Positions 1 to 7,456 are shown, counted from the stretch's first letter. The stretch is DNA of 17,673 nt from CANLBN01 sp050298695 (GCA_050298695.1 JBNKUQ010000065.1:1-17673), one strand, 5' to 3'. Notes: generated by a model from the letters alone, not told the origin. Translations and numbers: made by a program.

Positions 1-1029
1 GAGATTACCTATACCTCCACAAAAGTGGCCAGTTCCGAAGAGGTCGCGGAGGAATACCTCAATGATCAAGCGGCAGAGCAGAGTGCTGTCGAGCCAGCCA
101 GCAATCAAGGAAACATCATCGGAGCAATGGCAGCAGTAGGTGCCGCAGGCCTGAGTAGCGATACTATTAAAAGCATGGCAGCCGACGAATTAATCAGTAA
201 AGCCGCAGAGCAAAGCCCAAAAATGCAACAAGCATTAGGGGTATTGGACCAAGCCGGAATCGACCTCACCGATCCCAGCGCGATGGATAAAGAACTGGTC
301 AAGGAAAACCTACAAGGGATGGCTACGGATAAGCTGGAAGAAAAGCTGGCCGAAAATCCCAAAATTAAAGAAGCCATGGGAGTGTTGGACGATCTTGGTG
401 TCGATCTCAGTAACCCAGGTGATATCGACAAAGAACTGATTAAAGAAAATTTAAAAGATATGGCCCTCGACGAGGCCATGGGTAAACTCGCCGAACAAAA
501 TCCAAATGTTGAGCAAGCCATTAATATTAGTCAAGATCTTGGTTCAGCGCTTCCGTTAGGAGGCAGTGATAGTGCAACAAGCCCTGCATCTCCAGCAATG
601 GATTCATCAAATCTGATAGAATCCCCATCCCTTAGTGAAGAGCCGGAGGCTTTTGCTGAAAGCGAACAAGCCAAACCAGTCGAACAGACAAAGCTGCAAA
701 CCGTGAATGTAGCGGTGAATAAAATTAACCCCTTGGTCGTCGTCCAGCAAATCACCATTCAAATTGAAACCCATTATGACTTACCGCTAGAAGAAACATG
801 GGACGACCAATGTACACTATGGAGCATTAACGACGACGGAAGCACGTATTCAGAAACCGTCTCTCTGCTAGACGCAGAAAAAGTAAAACGGTTTAAGAAA
901 AAACTCATAATCACATTCGACTACGTGACAACGGGAAAACATTATTCTTGCGTGATTGATCAAGGTGAAGGGAAAACCCTACCCTTATTTCAACATGTAT
1001 TAATTACCTCAAAAATGGCCGCGGGCTAA
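1..1029 (+). CDS. C-terminal part of a repeat-bearing protein, possibly T6SS spike-associated (5' end outside window)
   Basis: The frame is open to base 1 (preceding residues EITYTSTK), so the GTG at 25 is probably internal and the true start lies upstream. Numbering from that GTG, residues about 59-166 hold two and a half copies of a 47-48-residue, probably helical repeat (core VLDDLGVDLSNP...DKELIKENL). A Ser/Pro/Glu-rich linker follows (about 175-228). The last roughly 100 residues form a beta-rich domain ending in a GKHYSCVIDQGEGK...LFQHV pattern. From memory, that pattern resembles small beta domains in T6SS-associated proteins, but I cannot confirm it. Position just ahead of a putative effector-immunity block suggests a carrier, spike or accessory role. 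It ends 183 bases before the next gene, with a large inverted repeat between them. That this is coding is secure; the functional assignment is weak. Confidence 0.6.
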   Translation, partial: EITYTSTKVASSEEVAEEYLNDQAAEQSAVEPASNQGNIIGAMAAVGAAGLSSDTIKSMAADELISKAAEQSPKMQQALGVLDQAGIDLTDPSAMDKELVKENLQGMATDKLEEKLAENPKIKEAMGVLDDLGVDLSNPGDIDKELIKENLKDMALDEAMGKLAEQNPNVEQAINISQDLGSALPLGGSDSATSPASPAMDSSNLIESPSLSEEPEAFAESEQAKPVEQTKLQTVNVAVNKINPLVVVQQITIQIETHYDLPLEETWDDQCTLWSINDDGSTYSETVSLLDAEKVKRFKKKLIITFDYVTTGKHYSCVIDQGEGKTLPLFQHVLITSKMAAG

Positions 1030-1041
1030 AAATACTATTGT

Positions 1042-1169
1042 GGCACTAAAAAAGAATACACCGAGATAACCGAGGCCTGTTTATTACTTTCGGTGTCATT
1101 CCCGCGATCAGCAACCGCTCCTGCGTTGCTGATCGCGGGGGATGACGATGTATTCTTTTTTAGTGCGCC
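1042..1169. repeat. Large nested inverted repeat / three-way-junction-like element
   Basis: Outer arms of 17 bases pair perfectly (1044-1060 with 1149-1165) and extend imperfectly outward (GGC at 1042-1044 against GCC at 1167-1169). Inside is a GC-rich hairpin: 1101-1115 pairs perfectly with 1125-1139 around a 9-base loop, extended by GTCAT/ATGAC at 1095-1099 and 1142-1146. A weaker stem may form between about 1061-1064 and 1090-1093, which would make a three-way junction. The phrase GTCATTCCCGCG recalls REP-like palindromes common in gammaproteobacteria. It fills most of the gap between two co-directional genes. It could be a MITE-like insertion, an RNA attenuator or a termination structure. 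No target-site duplication is visible. Confidence 0.7.
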
Positions 1170-1212
1170 AGTAGTAACTAAAGATAAAAAGATAAGATAA
1201 AAGGAATCCATC

Positions 1213-3834
1213 ATGAGCCAGCCTCTACAAATAAGAACCGATATCGTCTTTCAGCTAGCGGACGATGCCCTAGGCGATGCCGCAATCACCTACCATCTCA
1301 ACGATTTTTTAGTCAGGGTAGAAAAAATAGTACCCAATGAAAATGAAGTGCGCTACGGCGTGATGGTTGACTTTAGTCAAGACGATGCCTTCGGTAAAAA
1401 AAGCTATATTATTGAAATTCCGGTAGAAGCCAGTAATGCACAACAACGAAAAGTAGCACAAGAAACCATTATCAATGAATACATTGATGAAATGAGAGAA
1501 AAATTCGCCGCTTTTTACCAAGAAGCCACCTCAACCAAAGGGGTAACCGTCGATGAATTCGATAGAATGCCTCGCTATTTAGCATCGGCAGATGGCAAGT
1601 GGGATATTTATCGTAAATTTCGTTTGCATCACCTCACACCATTCACAGAGTGGTTGCTAGAAGCAAAGTTTGACACCAAACAAATGCTAGACCATTACCT
1701 AACGCGATCACGAATGGCCTTTGAAACCTCCCAAGACTACCTTATTTCCGTTGATTGGGTATGCCCCTATATTTGCTATGAACAGGAAATACAAGTCAGC
1801 CACTTCAAAGAGGGTTATGACAATGTGGATTTATTTCGCCCATTCCACAATTACGCGTGGCAAAAAGAAGCACTAGCCAGCAAAATAACCATCGACCGAG
1901 ATACGGTTTATTCAGAGGTCTATCAAAGTGGCATTAAAATTAAACCAAACAACTATGCACTTTTTGCATTTTATTGCCATATCCTCGATCAAATTTGCCT
2001 ACTGCAACAAGAAAATTACGAAGCAATAAAGCATTACCACACCTATTTACAAAATTTAGGGGCGATACAGTCATTGTTAATACAGCATGGCCCCTTAACC
2101 GCATTATCCCAAACAGAGCTGGAAACCATCATTCAGGATACTGACATCAGCAATTGGGATGGTGATACTAAAAATCATGATAATAAGCTCGGTCTCGATA
2201 AAGAGCATTATGTTCAGTTCAAAATGGGCCTAGACGATATCGATGCCGCGATGGGCCTATTTACTCAAATCATACAAGAAGAAAGTACCAGTGGGCGCAA
2301 CAAAAAACGTACAGCCGATATTGAAGAACTGGCACACAAACTAAAAGTCGCTTTTTTTGATAACGCCATTGCACAGGCTAATTACAGTGACTTATGGTGT
2401 TACAACAAAGATAGATTTGGCTTCGATTTATTTACCCACAAAATTTTATTAACCTTATCCACCATGCGTGATGCCGATACCATCTATAAAGAATTTCTGC
2501 ACGCAAACCTCTACGAGCATCCCATACTCAATGATCCCAACAGAGGCTACAAAGCGCATGATGTCGATTTGGAAAACTGGGGAAATATTCTATATCGCGT
2601 CGATGGCATTACCTTTGATACTGTAATCAGCTACCTCTCCAATCGCGAAGCATTTACTAAATTCGCCAAAAAAGAATTTTTCCAAAAACAAGTGTTACCC
2701 GAGACTCCGCTTAGTGGCGAGATCGCGGATTGGATAAAAGAAAATGTGCTCTACAAACAAAATGTTAACTATCAATCAGGGGTAAAAATCAATAGCTCCA
2801 CGCCGTCACAACACTATACCGAATGGACCTTAAATGATGAGCAAATTAGAAAATTGGCAAACTACTTAAATGGTGGCGGTAAGATTGATGAATTAATGGC
2901 GATCGAAGCGAGAATAGCGGCAGAAATCAAAGCAATATTTGCAGGCGTTAATTTTAAAGATATCCCCTTCGACGAAATTAATAAGTTACATGAACAGGTA
3001 CTGAAACTCAAAGAGTCCATTATCATCCATGTACCCAATACCACCCATAACGTTGAACAAACGAGCTTTGTCAGCAGCAGTGTGATTAACTTATTATTGG
3101 CCACTGTCGTTTACAGTAACGCCTATAGTGAAAACAGCACCTTAGAAAATAAACTGCGAGCCCATAGCTTAGCCGTTGGTTTATTTTCGGATACGGCCAA
3201 TGCGATAGCTAAAGTATTTAATATACAGGCAACCTTATCCCTATCGAACGCGGCAAAAACAAATGTCTCAACGCGTATTTCACGTTTACAACCCTTGGCG
3301 ACACGCTTAGCACCCTTTGGAGCGCGTATTAGTTTAGGGCTTGGGACTTTACAAGCTATTGGAGGAGGGGTTGGCGGTGCCCTTGGCTTTGCTTGGTTTA
3401 CTTACGATGCATTGAAAAGCTATAACGAAGGCTTTACAAAAGATGCTATTTTAGATGGTATTTCTGCAGTGGGATGTCTTGTTGGTTTATGGAGTTTAAA
3501 GGCCACCGGCACCATAATTGGCTTTAAAGTAGGGGTTATATTAAGCATCGTCTCTTTTGTGTTGGTTGCTGTCGCACAAGTGCTTAAATATATGCGAACA
3601 TTTAATAATGATACCGAGGATTTATGTAAGCACCTTAACGGTAAGTCAATCGATGAAGGGGGTATGAATCGTTTTAGAGAATGGTTTGATGAGCTAACAA
3701 CCCGCCAAGTGGCATTACCCATGGAGATGTCCGCCTTTACTCTGCGCAAGCCATTAGAAGATTTGTTAGAGCGAGTCGATGACTTTATTACCGATGGAGA
3801 TACCTATGATAAAGTTACCGAGCTAAAAGCATAA
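1213..3834 (+). CDS. Large protein with C-terminal membrane domain; candidate pore-forming effector (T6SS or similar)
   Basis: 873 aa; ATG at 1213 preceded by an AAAAGG ribosome binding site. Residues 1 to about 615 are soluble and rich in charged and aromatic residues; I recognise no enzymatic motif and see no signal peptide. From about 624 the chain becomes hydrophobic: a short segment at 624-637, then a glycine-rich stretch at 706-731 (GGGVGGALG at 717-725, glycine-zipper-like), then likely membrane helices at 745-762 and 767-791. An 80-residue charged tail follows. This layout, a long soluble front with a membrane-inserting end and no secretion signal, fits pore-forming effectors such as VasX. 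Three small membrane-protein paralogues start 44 bases downstream and are likely immunity factors. Function is inferred from architecture and context; the family itself was not recognised. Confidence 0.6.
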   Translation: MSQPLQIRTDIVFQLADDALGDAAITYHLNDFLVRVEKIVPNENEVRYGVMVDFSQDDAFGKKSYIIEIPVEASNAQQRKVAQETIINEYIDEMREKFAAFYQEATSTKGVTVDEFDRMPRYLASADGKWDIYRKFRLHHLTPFTEWLLEAKFDTKQMLDHYLTRSRMAFETSQDYLISVDWVCPYICYEQEIQVSHFKEGYDNVDLFRPFHNYAWQKEALASKITIDRDTVYSEVYQSGIKIKPNNYALFAFYCHILDQICLLQQENYEAIKHYHTYLQNLGAIQSLLIQHGPLTALSQTELETIIQDTDISNWDGDTKNHDNKLGLDKEHYVQFKMGLDDIDAAMGLFTQIIQEESTSGRNKKRTADIEELAHKLKVAFFDNAIAQANYSDLWCYNKDRFGFDLFTHKILLTLSTMRDADTIYKEFLHANLYEHPILNDPNRGYKAHDVDLENWGNILYRVDGITFDTVISYLSNREAFTKFAKKEFFQKQVLPETPLSGEIADWIKENVLYKQNVNYQSGVKINSSTPSQHYTEWTLNDEQIRKLANYLNGGGKIDELMAIEARIAAEIKAIFAGVNFKDIPFDEINKLHEQVLKLKESIIIHVPNTTHNVEQTSFVSSSVINLLLATVVYSNAYSENSTLENKLRAHSLAVGLFSDTANAIAKVFNIQATLSLSNAAKTNVSTRISRLQPLATRLAPFGARISLGLGTLQAIGGGVGGALGFAWFTYDALKSYNEGFTKDAILDGISAVGCLVGLWSLKATGTIIGFKVGVILSIVSFVLVAVAQVLKYMRTFNNDTEDLCKHLNGKSIDEGGMNRFREWFDELTTRQVALPMEMSAFTLRKPLEDLLERVDDFITDGDTYDKVTELKA

Positions 3835-3878
3835 GTTAATATCAATATTGTTAATAACTAAACCATAAGAAAATTTTA

Positions 3879-4658
3879 ATGAAACGTTTTTTTTCCGAAC
3901 ACAAAATCGCTAGCCCCCTCAATGCATTAAATGCTAGAAAAGTCCTGGGAGATCTATGCCCCGTATCAGAAAGAAGAAAGGGTGGGTATGGCCGCGCTGT
4001 TTTATATGGCTTATTTGCTCTCTTATCATCACTGGGATTGTTTTTTTATTTTTTGCTGACAATAGCTGACGCTAATCTTGGAGACATTGTAGTTGTACCC
4101 TATATCATAATAGGAGGATTACTGTGTCTTTGTATCGGGATTTTTATAACTGTTCGCGAACAAAATATCGCTGCACAAAACGAAATTGAAGAACTTAAAA
4201 AAATTCTCACCCCTAATCTTAATGAAGGTGAAAAATTTTTACTGTTACAATTGGGCCATGCTTATGGTATGCGCATACCCTCATGGTTCCCCGAACAGAG
4301 AATAAGTGACTATAGTCATTTTATTTTTACCACCGACCGTCTATTGATTGTCACCTTTGAACGCTTTGTTATTGGCGCCAATCTTATTAATAACTACTTA
4401 GAAACCGGCCAATATGATAGCTATGACAGTTATGTCAATGGCCTTTACAGTATCGATTTACTCGATCCTAAGGCATTTAAAATAGGTGGTTATATTAAAG
4501 CACCTCTTTTCAATATTGGTTATACCAAATGCACCGTCAGCCCCATGGGAGAAAATGAAACCTACACCTGGCTTTTAGGCAGCGGTTTTACTCAAAATGG
4601 TAAATTATTAAAAACCATACGACATCGCTTGAAATATGGTTATAGTCAAGAGCTTTAA
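3879..4658 (+). CDS. Putative immunity protein, copy 1 (two-helix membrane protein)
   Basis: 259 aa. A conserved N-terminal segment (residues 1-39, ending ERRKGGYGR) precedes two transmembrane helices at about 40-62 and 70-92, joined by a very short loop. The positive-inside rule puts the N-terminus and the large C-terminal domain in the cytoplasm. Residues 99-120 look helical (NEIEELKKIL, then NEGEKFLLLQ). The rest is beta-rich around a HFIFTTDRLLIVTF motif (147-160), which recalls bacterial PH-like domains; that is inference. It starts 44 bases after the candidate toxin gene, so the two are probably co-transcribed. No clear Shine-Dalgarno sequence precedes the ATG, only an A/T-rich leader. 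Paralogous to the next two genes, it is closest overall to copy 3. Immunity function is inferred from position, paralogy and the paired membrane toxin. Confidence 0.65.
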   Translation: MKRFFSEHKIASPLNALNARKVLGDLCPVSERRKGGYGRAVLYGLFALLSSLGLFFYFLLTIADANLGDIVVVPYIIIGGLLCLCIGIFITVREQNIAAQNEIEELKKILTPNLNEGEKFLLLQLGHAYGMRIPSWFPEQRISDYSHFIFTTDRLLIVTFERFVIGANLINNYLETGQYDSYDSYVNGLYSIDLLDPKAFKIGGYIKAPLFNIGYTKCTVSPMGENETYTWLLGSGFTQNGKLLKTIRHRLKYGYSQEL

Positions 4659-4759
4659 ATTTATGAATCCACAATAAGCGGTAAGAAGAAGATTATTTTT
4701 CTAGCGCATAAAAAAGATACCCTAACCTGCATTAATATAGGCCTAATTTAACAGAATTA

Positions 4760-5533
4760 ATGAACCGTTTATTTTTCGAATCGAATTTATCATCACCTAT
4801 TAATTCTTTAAAAGCTAGAAAACTACTTGGCGATTTGGAACCTGTTAATGAAAAAAGAAAAGGAGGATATTGGCGTTCTGTTTTATTTTTGTTTTTAACA
4901 GCTTCACTAACAATGACAATATGGTTTGGGATAGTTGTAGGTATGGTAGATTTATATATTGACTATTACGTTATATTATATGTCGGCATGTTTGGAATAG
5001 CTGTCTGTATTTATTTAACAGGTTTTGCATTTAACAGAGAGCAAAATATCGCATTTCAAAATGAAATTGATGAGTTAAAAAAATTAATCGAACCCCAACT
5101 AAACGACGGCGAAAAGTTTTTATTACTGCAATTGGCGCGCGATTTTAGTACCCGCGTGCCCACATGGATGAATAAAGAAGGAGTTAGTAAGTATGCTCAC
5201 TTTATTTTCACTACGGATCGATTATTAATTGTTACCTTTCATTCTTCTGTAAAAGGAGCAAATCTCATTGATAATTATTTACAAACTGGCAATTATTCAG
5301 TTTACGCAAATGGGCTTTATTGTGTCGATTTACTGGGAACCCATTCGTTTAAAATAGGGGGGTATATTACCTTTCCTCCTATTCTTAATATATCCCACAC
5401 AAAATGCACAGTAAGGCCTATTGGTGAATCAGATAGCTATACTTGGCTGCTAAGTAGCCACTTTACTCGAAACGGAAAATTATTAAAAATTATTCGGCAA
5501 CGATTAAAGCATGGTTACAGCCAAGAGGTGTAA
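4760..5533 (+). CDS. Putative immunity protein, copy 2 (two-helix membrane protein)
   Basis: 257 aa, same architecture as copy 1: conserved front ending EKRKGGYWR, a transmembrane hairpin at about 40-92, then a soluble domain with HFIFTTDRLLIVTF and the C-terminal NGKLLKIIRQRLKHGYSQEV. It is the most divergent of the three, particularly in the membrane hairpin (aromatic-rich, YIDYYVILY) and around 180-200, where copies 1 and 3 share LLDPKAF and this copy has LLGTHSF. It lies 101 bases after copy 1; that spacer is homologous to the one after copy 3. The ATG leader lacks a clear Shine-Dalgarno sequence. Divergence in the presumed toxin-facing region suggests a different specificity. Confidence 0.62.
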   Translation: MNRLFFESNLSSPINSLKARKLLGDLEPVNEKRKGGYWRSVLFLFLTASLTMTIWFGIVVGMVDLYIDYYVILYVGMFGIAVCIYLTGFAFNREQNIAFQNEIDELKKLIEPQLNDGEKFLLLQLARDFSTRVPTWMNKEGVSKYAHFIFTTDRLLIVTFHSSVKGANLIDNYLQTGNYSVYANGLYCVDLLGTHSFKIGGYITFPPILNISHTKCTVRPIGESDSYTWLLSSHFTRNGKLLKIIRQRLKHGYSQEV

Positions 5534-5539
5534 GCTTCT

Positions 5540-5610
5540 GATAAAGTTACCGATCTAAAAGCATAAGTTAAAATCAATATTATTAATAACTAAGCTATAA
5601 GATATTTTTA
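5540..5610 (+). repeat. Fossil of the toxin gene's 3' end plus leader (duplicate of 3808-3878)
   Basis: Bases 5540-5566 read GAT AAA GTT ACC GAT CTA AAA GCA TAA, that is DKVTDLKA-stop. The last codons of the large upstream gene (3808-3834) encode DKVTELKA-stop. The similarity continues through the leader up to the following ATG: by eye about seven differences over 74 bases between 3808-3881 and 5540-5613. This stretch begins only 7 bases after the stop of copy 2 and has no coding role here. It marks either a tandem duplication whose left edge fell inside the toxin gene, or the residue of an older toxin C-terminus since displaced. Confidence 0.9.
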
Positions 5611-6381
5611 ATGAAATATTTATTCTCCGACTCTAATCTATCTACTCCTATCAATGCATTAAACGTCAGAAAACTGCTGGGTGATTTAACTCCAGTTTCT
5701 GAAAGAAAAAAGGGAGGGTATGGCCGTTCAGTTTTATACGGTTTATCCGTTGGTATACTAGCAATGTGCTTGTTATTTTTTATATTGATGTTAATGGTTG
5801 ATGCTAATGTAGATAAAAATATTGCTTTAATTTTTATAACCATTGGAGTATTCACCTGTCTTTATCTCATGCTATTTATAACGGCCCGAGAACAAAGTAT
5901 AGCGTCTCAAAATGAGGTAGAAGAACTAAGAAAAATGCTTACCCCTCATCTTAATGAGGGTGAAAAATTCTTACTTTTACAGCTAGGATGTAAAAATAGC
6001 ACACATATTCCAACATGGAGCTCCAAAGAAGGGATGTGTTCTTTCAGCCATTTTATTTTCACTACCGATCGACTATTGGTTGTTACCTTTCAACGACACG
6101 TGCATGGAGCTTATCTCATCAATAATTACCTAGAAACCGGTCAATACGATAGTAATGCCAATGGTCTCTACAGCGTTGATTTACTAGACCCCAAAGCATT
6201 TGAAATTGGAGGATTTATCACCCCTCCTTTCATGAATATTGGCTATACCAAATGTACGGTTTGCCCCATAGGCGAAAGTGAATCCTACACCTGGAATTTA
6301 ACTAGTGGTTTTACTCAAAACGGAAAATTATTAAAAAACATACGACACCGCTTGAAACATGGTTACAGCCAAGCGCTGTAA
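5611..6381 (+). CDS. Putative immunity protein, copy 3 (two-helix membrane protein)
   Basis: 256 aa with the same plan: front ending ERKKGGYGR, a transmembrane hairpin at about 40-92 (VDAN loop as in copy 1), then a helical EEL...LNEGEKFLLLQLG segment and the FIFTTDRLLVVTF beta region. It is a mosaic. Much of it matches copy 1 (PVSER, NNYLETGQYDS, LLDPKAF, SGFTQNGKLLK). The N-terminal SNLSTPIN, PTW..KEG, the GESxSYTW stretch and LKHGYSQ match copy 2 instead. Its leader carries the fossil toxin tail. No clear Shine-Dalgarno is seen. Probably an additional or orphan immunity protein for a related toxin allele. Confidence 0.62.
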   Translation: MKYLFSDSNLSTPINALNVRKLLGDLTPVSERKKGGYGRSVLYGLSVGILAMCLLFFILMLMVDANVDKNIALIFITIGVFTCLYLMLFITAREQSIASQNEVEELRKMLTPHLNEGEKFLLLQLGCKNSTHIPTWSSKEGMCSFSHFIFTTDRLLVVTFQRHVHGAYLINNYLETGQYDSNANGLYSVDLLDPKAFEIGGFITPPFMNIGYTKCTVCPIGESESYTWNLTSGFTQNGKLLKNIRHRLKHGYSQAL

Positions 6382-6482
6382 ATTTATGAATATACAACAG
6401 GCGATAATAAAATTATTTTTCCTGCATATAAAATCAAAGATAGCATAATCTGCTTTAAGAAAAATTTAATTCAATAGCACCA

Positions 6483-6555
6483 ATGAACCGTTTATTTTTC
6501 AAACATAAAATAACTGCTCCACTCGTGCATTGAATATTAGGGAATTACGGGACAA
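6483..6555 (+). pseudogene. Decayed fourth immunity copy (5' stub with frameshift)
   Basis: The ATG at 6483 begins MNRLFFKHKITAPL, clearly matching the N-termini of the three intact copies (copy 2 begins MNRLFF; copy 1 has HKIASPL). A one-base loss near 6524 then shifts the frame: the expected Asn-Ala-Leu-Asn codons appear only if one base is restored (about 6525-6535), and the normal frame stops at TGA. Recognisable similarity ends near 6555, where a hairpin begins. The upstream spacer (6382-6482) matches the spacer between copies 1 and 2 in both sequence and length (101 bases each). So this is the remains of a copy-2-type gene. Confidence 0.8.
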
Positions 6556-6597
6556 CGATAACCGTGCGCCGAGAAAAGCTCAGGTGCACAGTTATCG
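6556..6597. repeat. Long imperfect hairpin at the end of the immunity array
   Basis: About 18 base pairs with a five-base AAAAG loop: CGATAACCGTGCGCC plus GAG on the left pairs with CTC, a bulged A, and GGTGCACAGTTATCG on the right. There is one C-A mismatch and one G-T wobble. No T-run follows, so it is not a standard intrinsic terminator. It begins exactly where similarity to the fourth immunity copy ends, so it may be the edge of an inserted or rearranged element. Confidence 0.6.
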
Positions 6598-6702
6598 GTA
6601 TCCCTTCTTGCTCAAATGATTTATAGTCAAGGCCTGTTGTTTGCTAATTGCTTAGAAATGGTATTTTTAAAAACACTATCAATGAAAAAGGAGGTTGAAA
6701 AT

Positions 6703-7368
6703 ATGAATTTAAAGGCAGGTGGTTATATAAGTAAAGTTGAAAGAGTGTTTATTGATAACGCAAAAAAACTGGGTTTTGATTGCGCGAAAAAAGAAAATTT
6801 TTGGGTGATTGAAAAGAGGAATATTTTAATTATTTTTGAAACACGTATCGAATTATTTTTAAATAGTCACACTTTGTTTTACGACGTTATATTTGCATTG
6901 GATGATAATAATGCATCTCATGAAAATGTAGTTAAAGAAATACCAGACGACTTTACTGTAGAGTATCTTACAAAAGATCAAGAGTCACTCTTTGTTCATC
7001 TAGAAAGTAATAATTATCTAGGCGAGGAGACTAGGAAAAGTTTAGATTACTTCAAGGCTAATGCAGTTTGTTTTAGTTACAATGGTTGTCGTATTTTGCA
7101 CAAGGTATCTACTACGCAAGATCTATTTCTTGCTGATAGTAATATGTTGAAAGTTTTGAAGGGAAAAGCTTCGCTAAATGATTACATAGAAAAAATTAAA
7201 CAGCTTAACTTACCTGTAGGATGGACCTTGCAGAAACCAAAACATATGTCAAGCCATAATTTTAGAAGTAAATTTACTTTAGTTTTGGCTATTCTTTTCT
7301 TCATAATTTTTCTTATGCAGACGTATATGATAGTCGTGTCTTTAATGAGGCAAGGGATTTTCCAGTGA
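6703..7368 (+). CDS. Unknown protein with C-terminal membrane anchor
   Basis: 221 aa from the ATG at 6703, chosen because a strong AAAGGAGG lies 8 bases before it; the frame is open further upstream (to 6616) but without a comparable site. The soluble part (1 to about 185) is acidic and mixed alpha/beta, with no motif I recognise. A single hydrophobic helix at about 191-212 lies near the C-terminus with Arg/Lys before it, as in a tail-anchored inner-membrane protein. It is co-directional with the immunity array but about 105 bases beyond its closing hairpin. Its strong ribosome site contrasts with the weak ones of the array. It could be a further immunity factor against another toxin or an unrelated gene. 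Confidence 0.6.
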   Translation: MNLKAGGYISKVERVFIDNAKKLGFDCAKKENFWVIEKRNILIIFETRIELFLNSHTLFYDVIFALDDNNASHENVVKEIPDDFTVEYLTKDQESLFVHLESNNYLGEETRKSLDYFKANAVCFSYNGCRILHKVSTTQDLFLADSNMLKVLKGKASLNDYIEKIKQLNLPVGWTLQKPKHMSSHNFRSKFTLVLAILFFIIFLMQTYMIVVSLMRQGIFQ

Positions 7369-7375
7369 TAAGCAA

Positions 7376-7405
7376 CAGGGTCAGGTCTTGCCTTTTGCTT
7401 TTGTG
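7376..7405. repeat. Possible footprint of a REP-associated/IS200-like element
   Basis: The sequence AGGGTCAGGTCTTGCCTTTT resembles, from memory, conserved sequence found beside Y1 (REP-associated, IS200-like) transposase genes in many proteobacteria. The AAAAGGTGACGGAGGG at about 7451-7466 has the same flavour. No transposase gene is present. The identification rests on recall only. Confidence 0.3.
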
Positions 7406-7428
7406 TTAGTGGTTAATTTTTTGAGAGG

Positions 7429-7456
7429 GGTTAAAAGGAAAAGGTTAAAAGGAAAA
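7429..7456. repeat. Two-copy 14-base tandem repeat
   Basis: GGTTAAAAGGAAAA occurs twice head to tail (7429-7442 and 7443-7456), perfectly. It is non-coding. Confidence 0.9.

Noticed and set aside
25..27. GTG at 25 as the start of the first gene
   Set aside because: The frame is open to base 1 with protein-like residues and no ribosome site is visible; the gene most likely starts outside the window.
105..521. 138-aa minus-strand frame opposite the repeat region
   Set aside because: Shadow of the plus-strand repeats; serine-rich with no start context.
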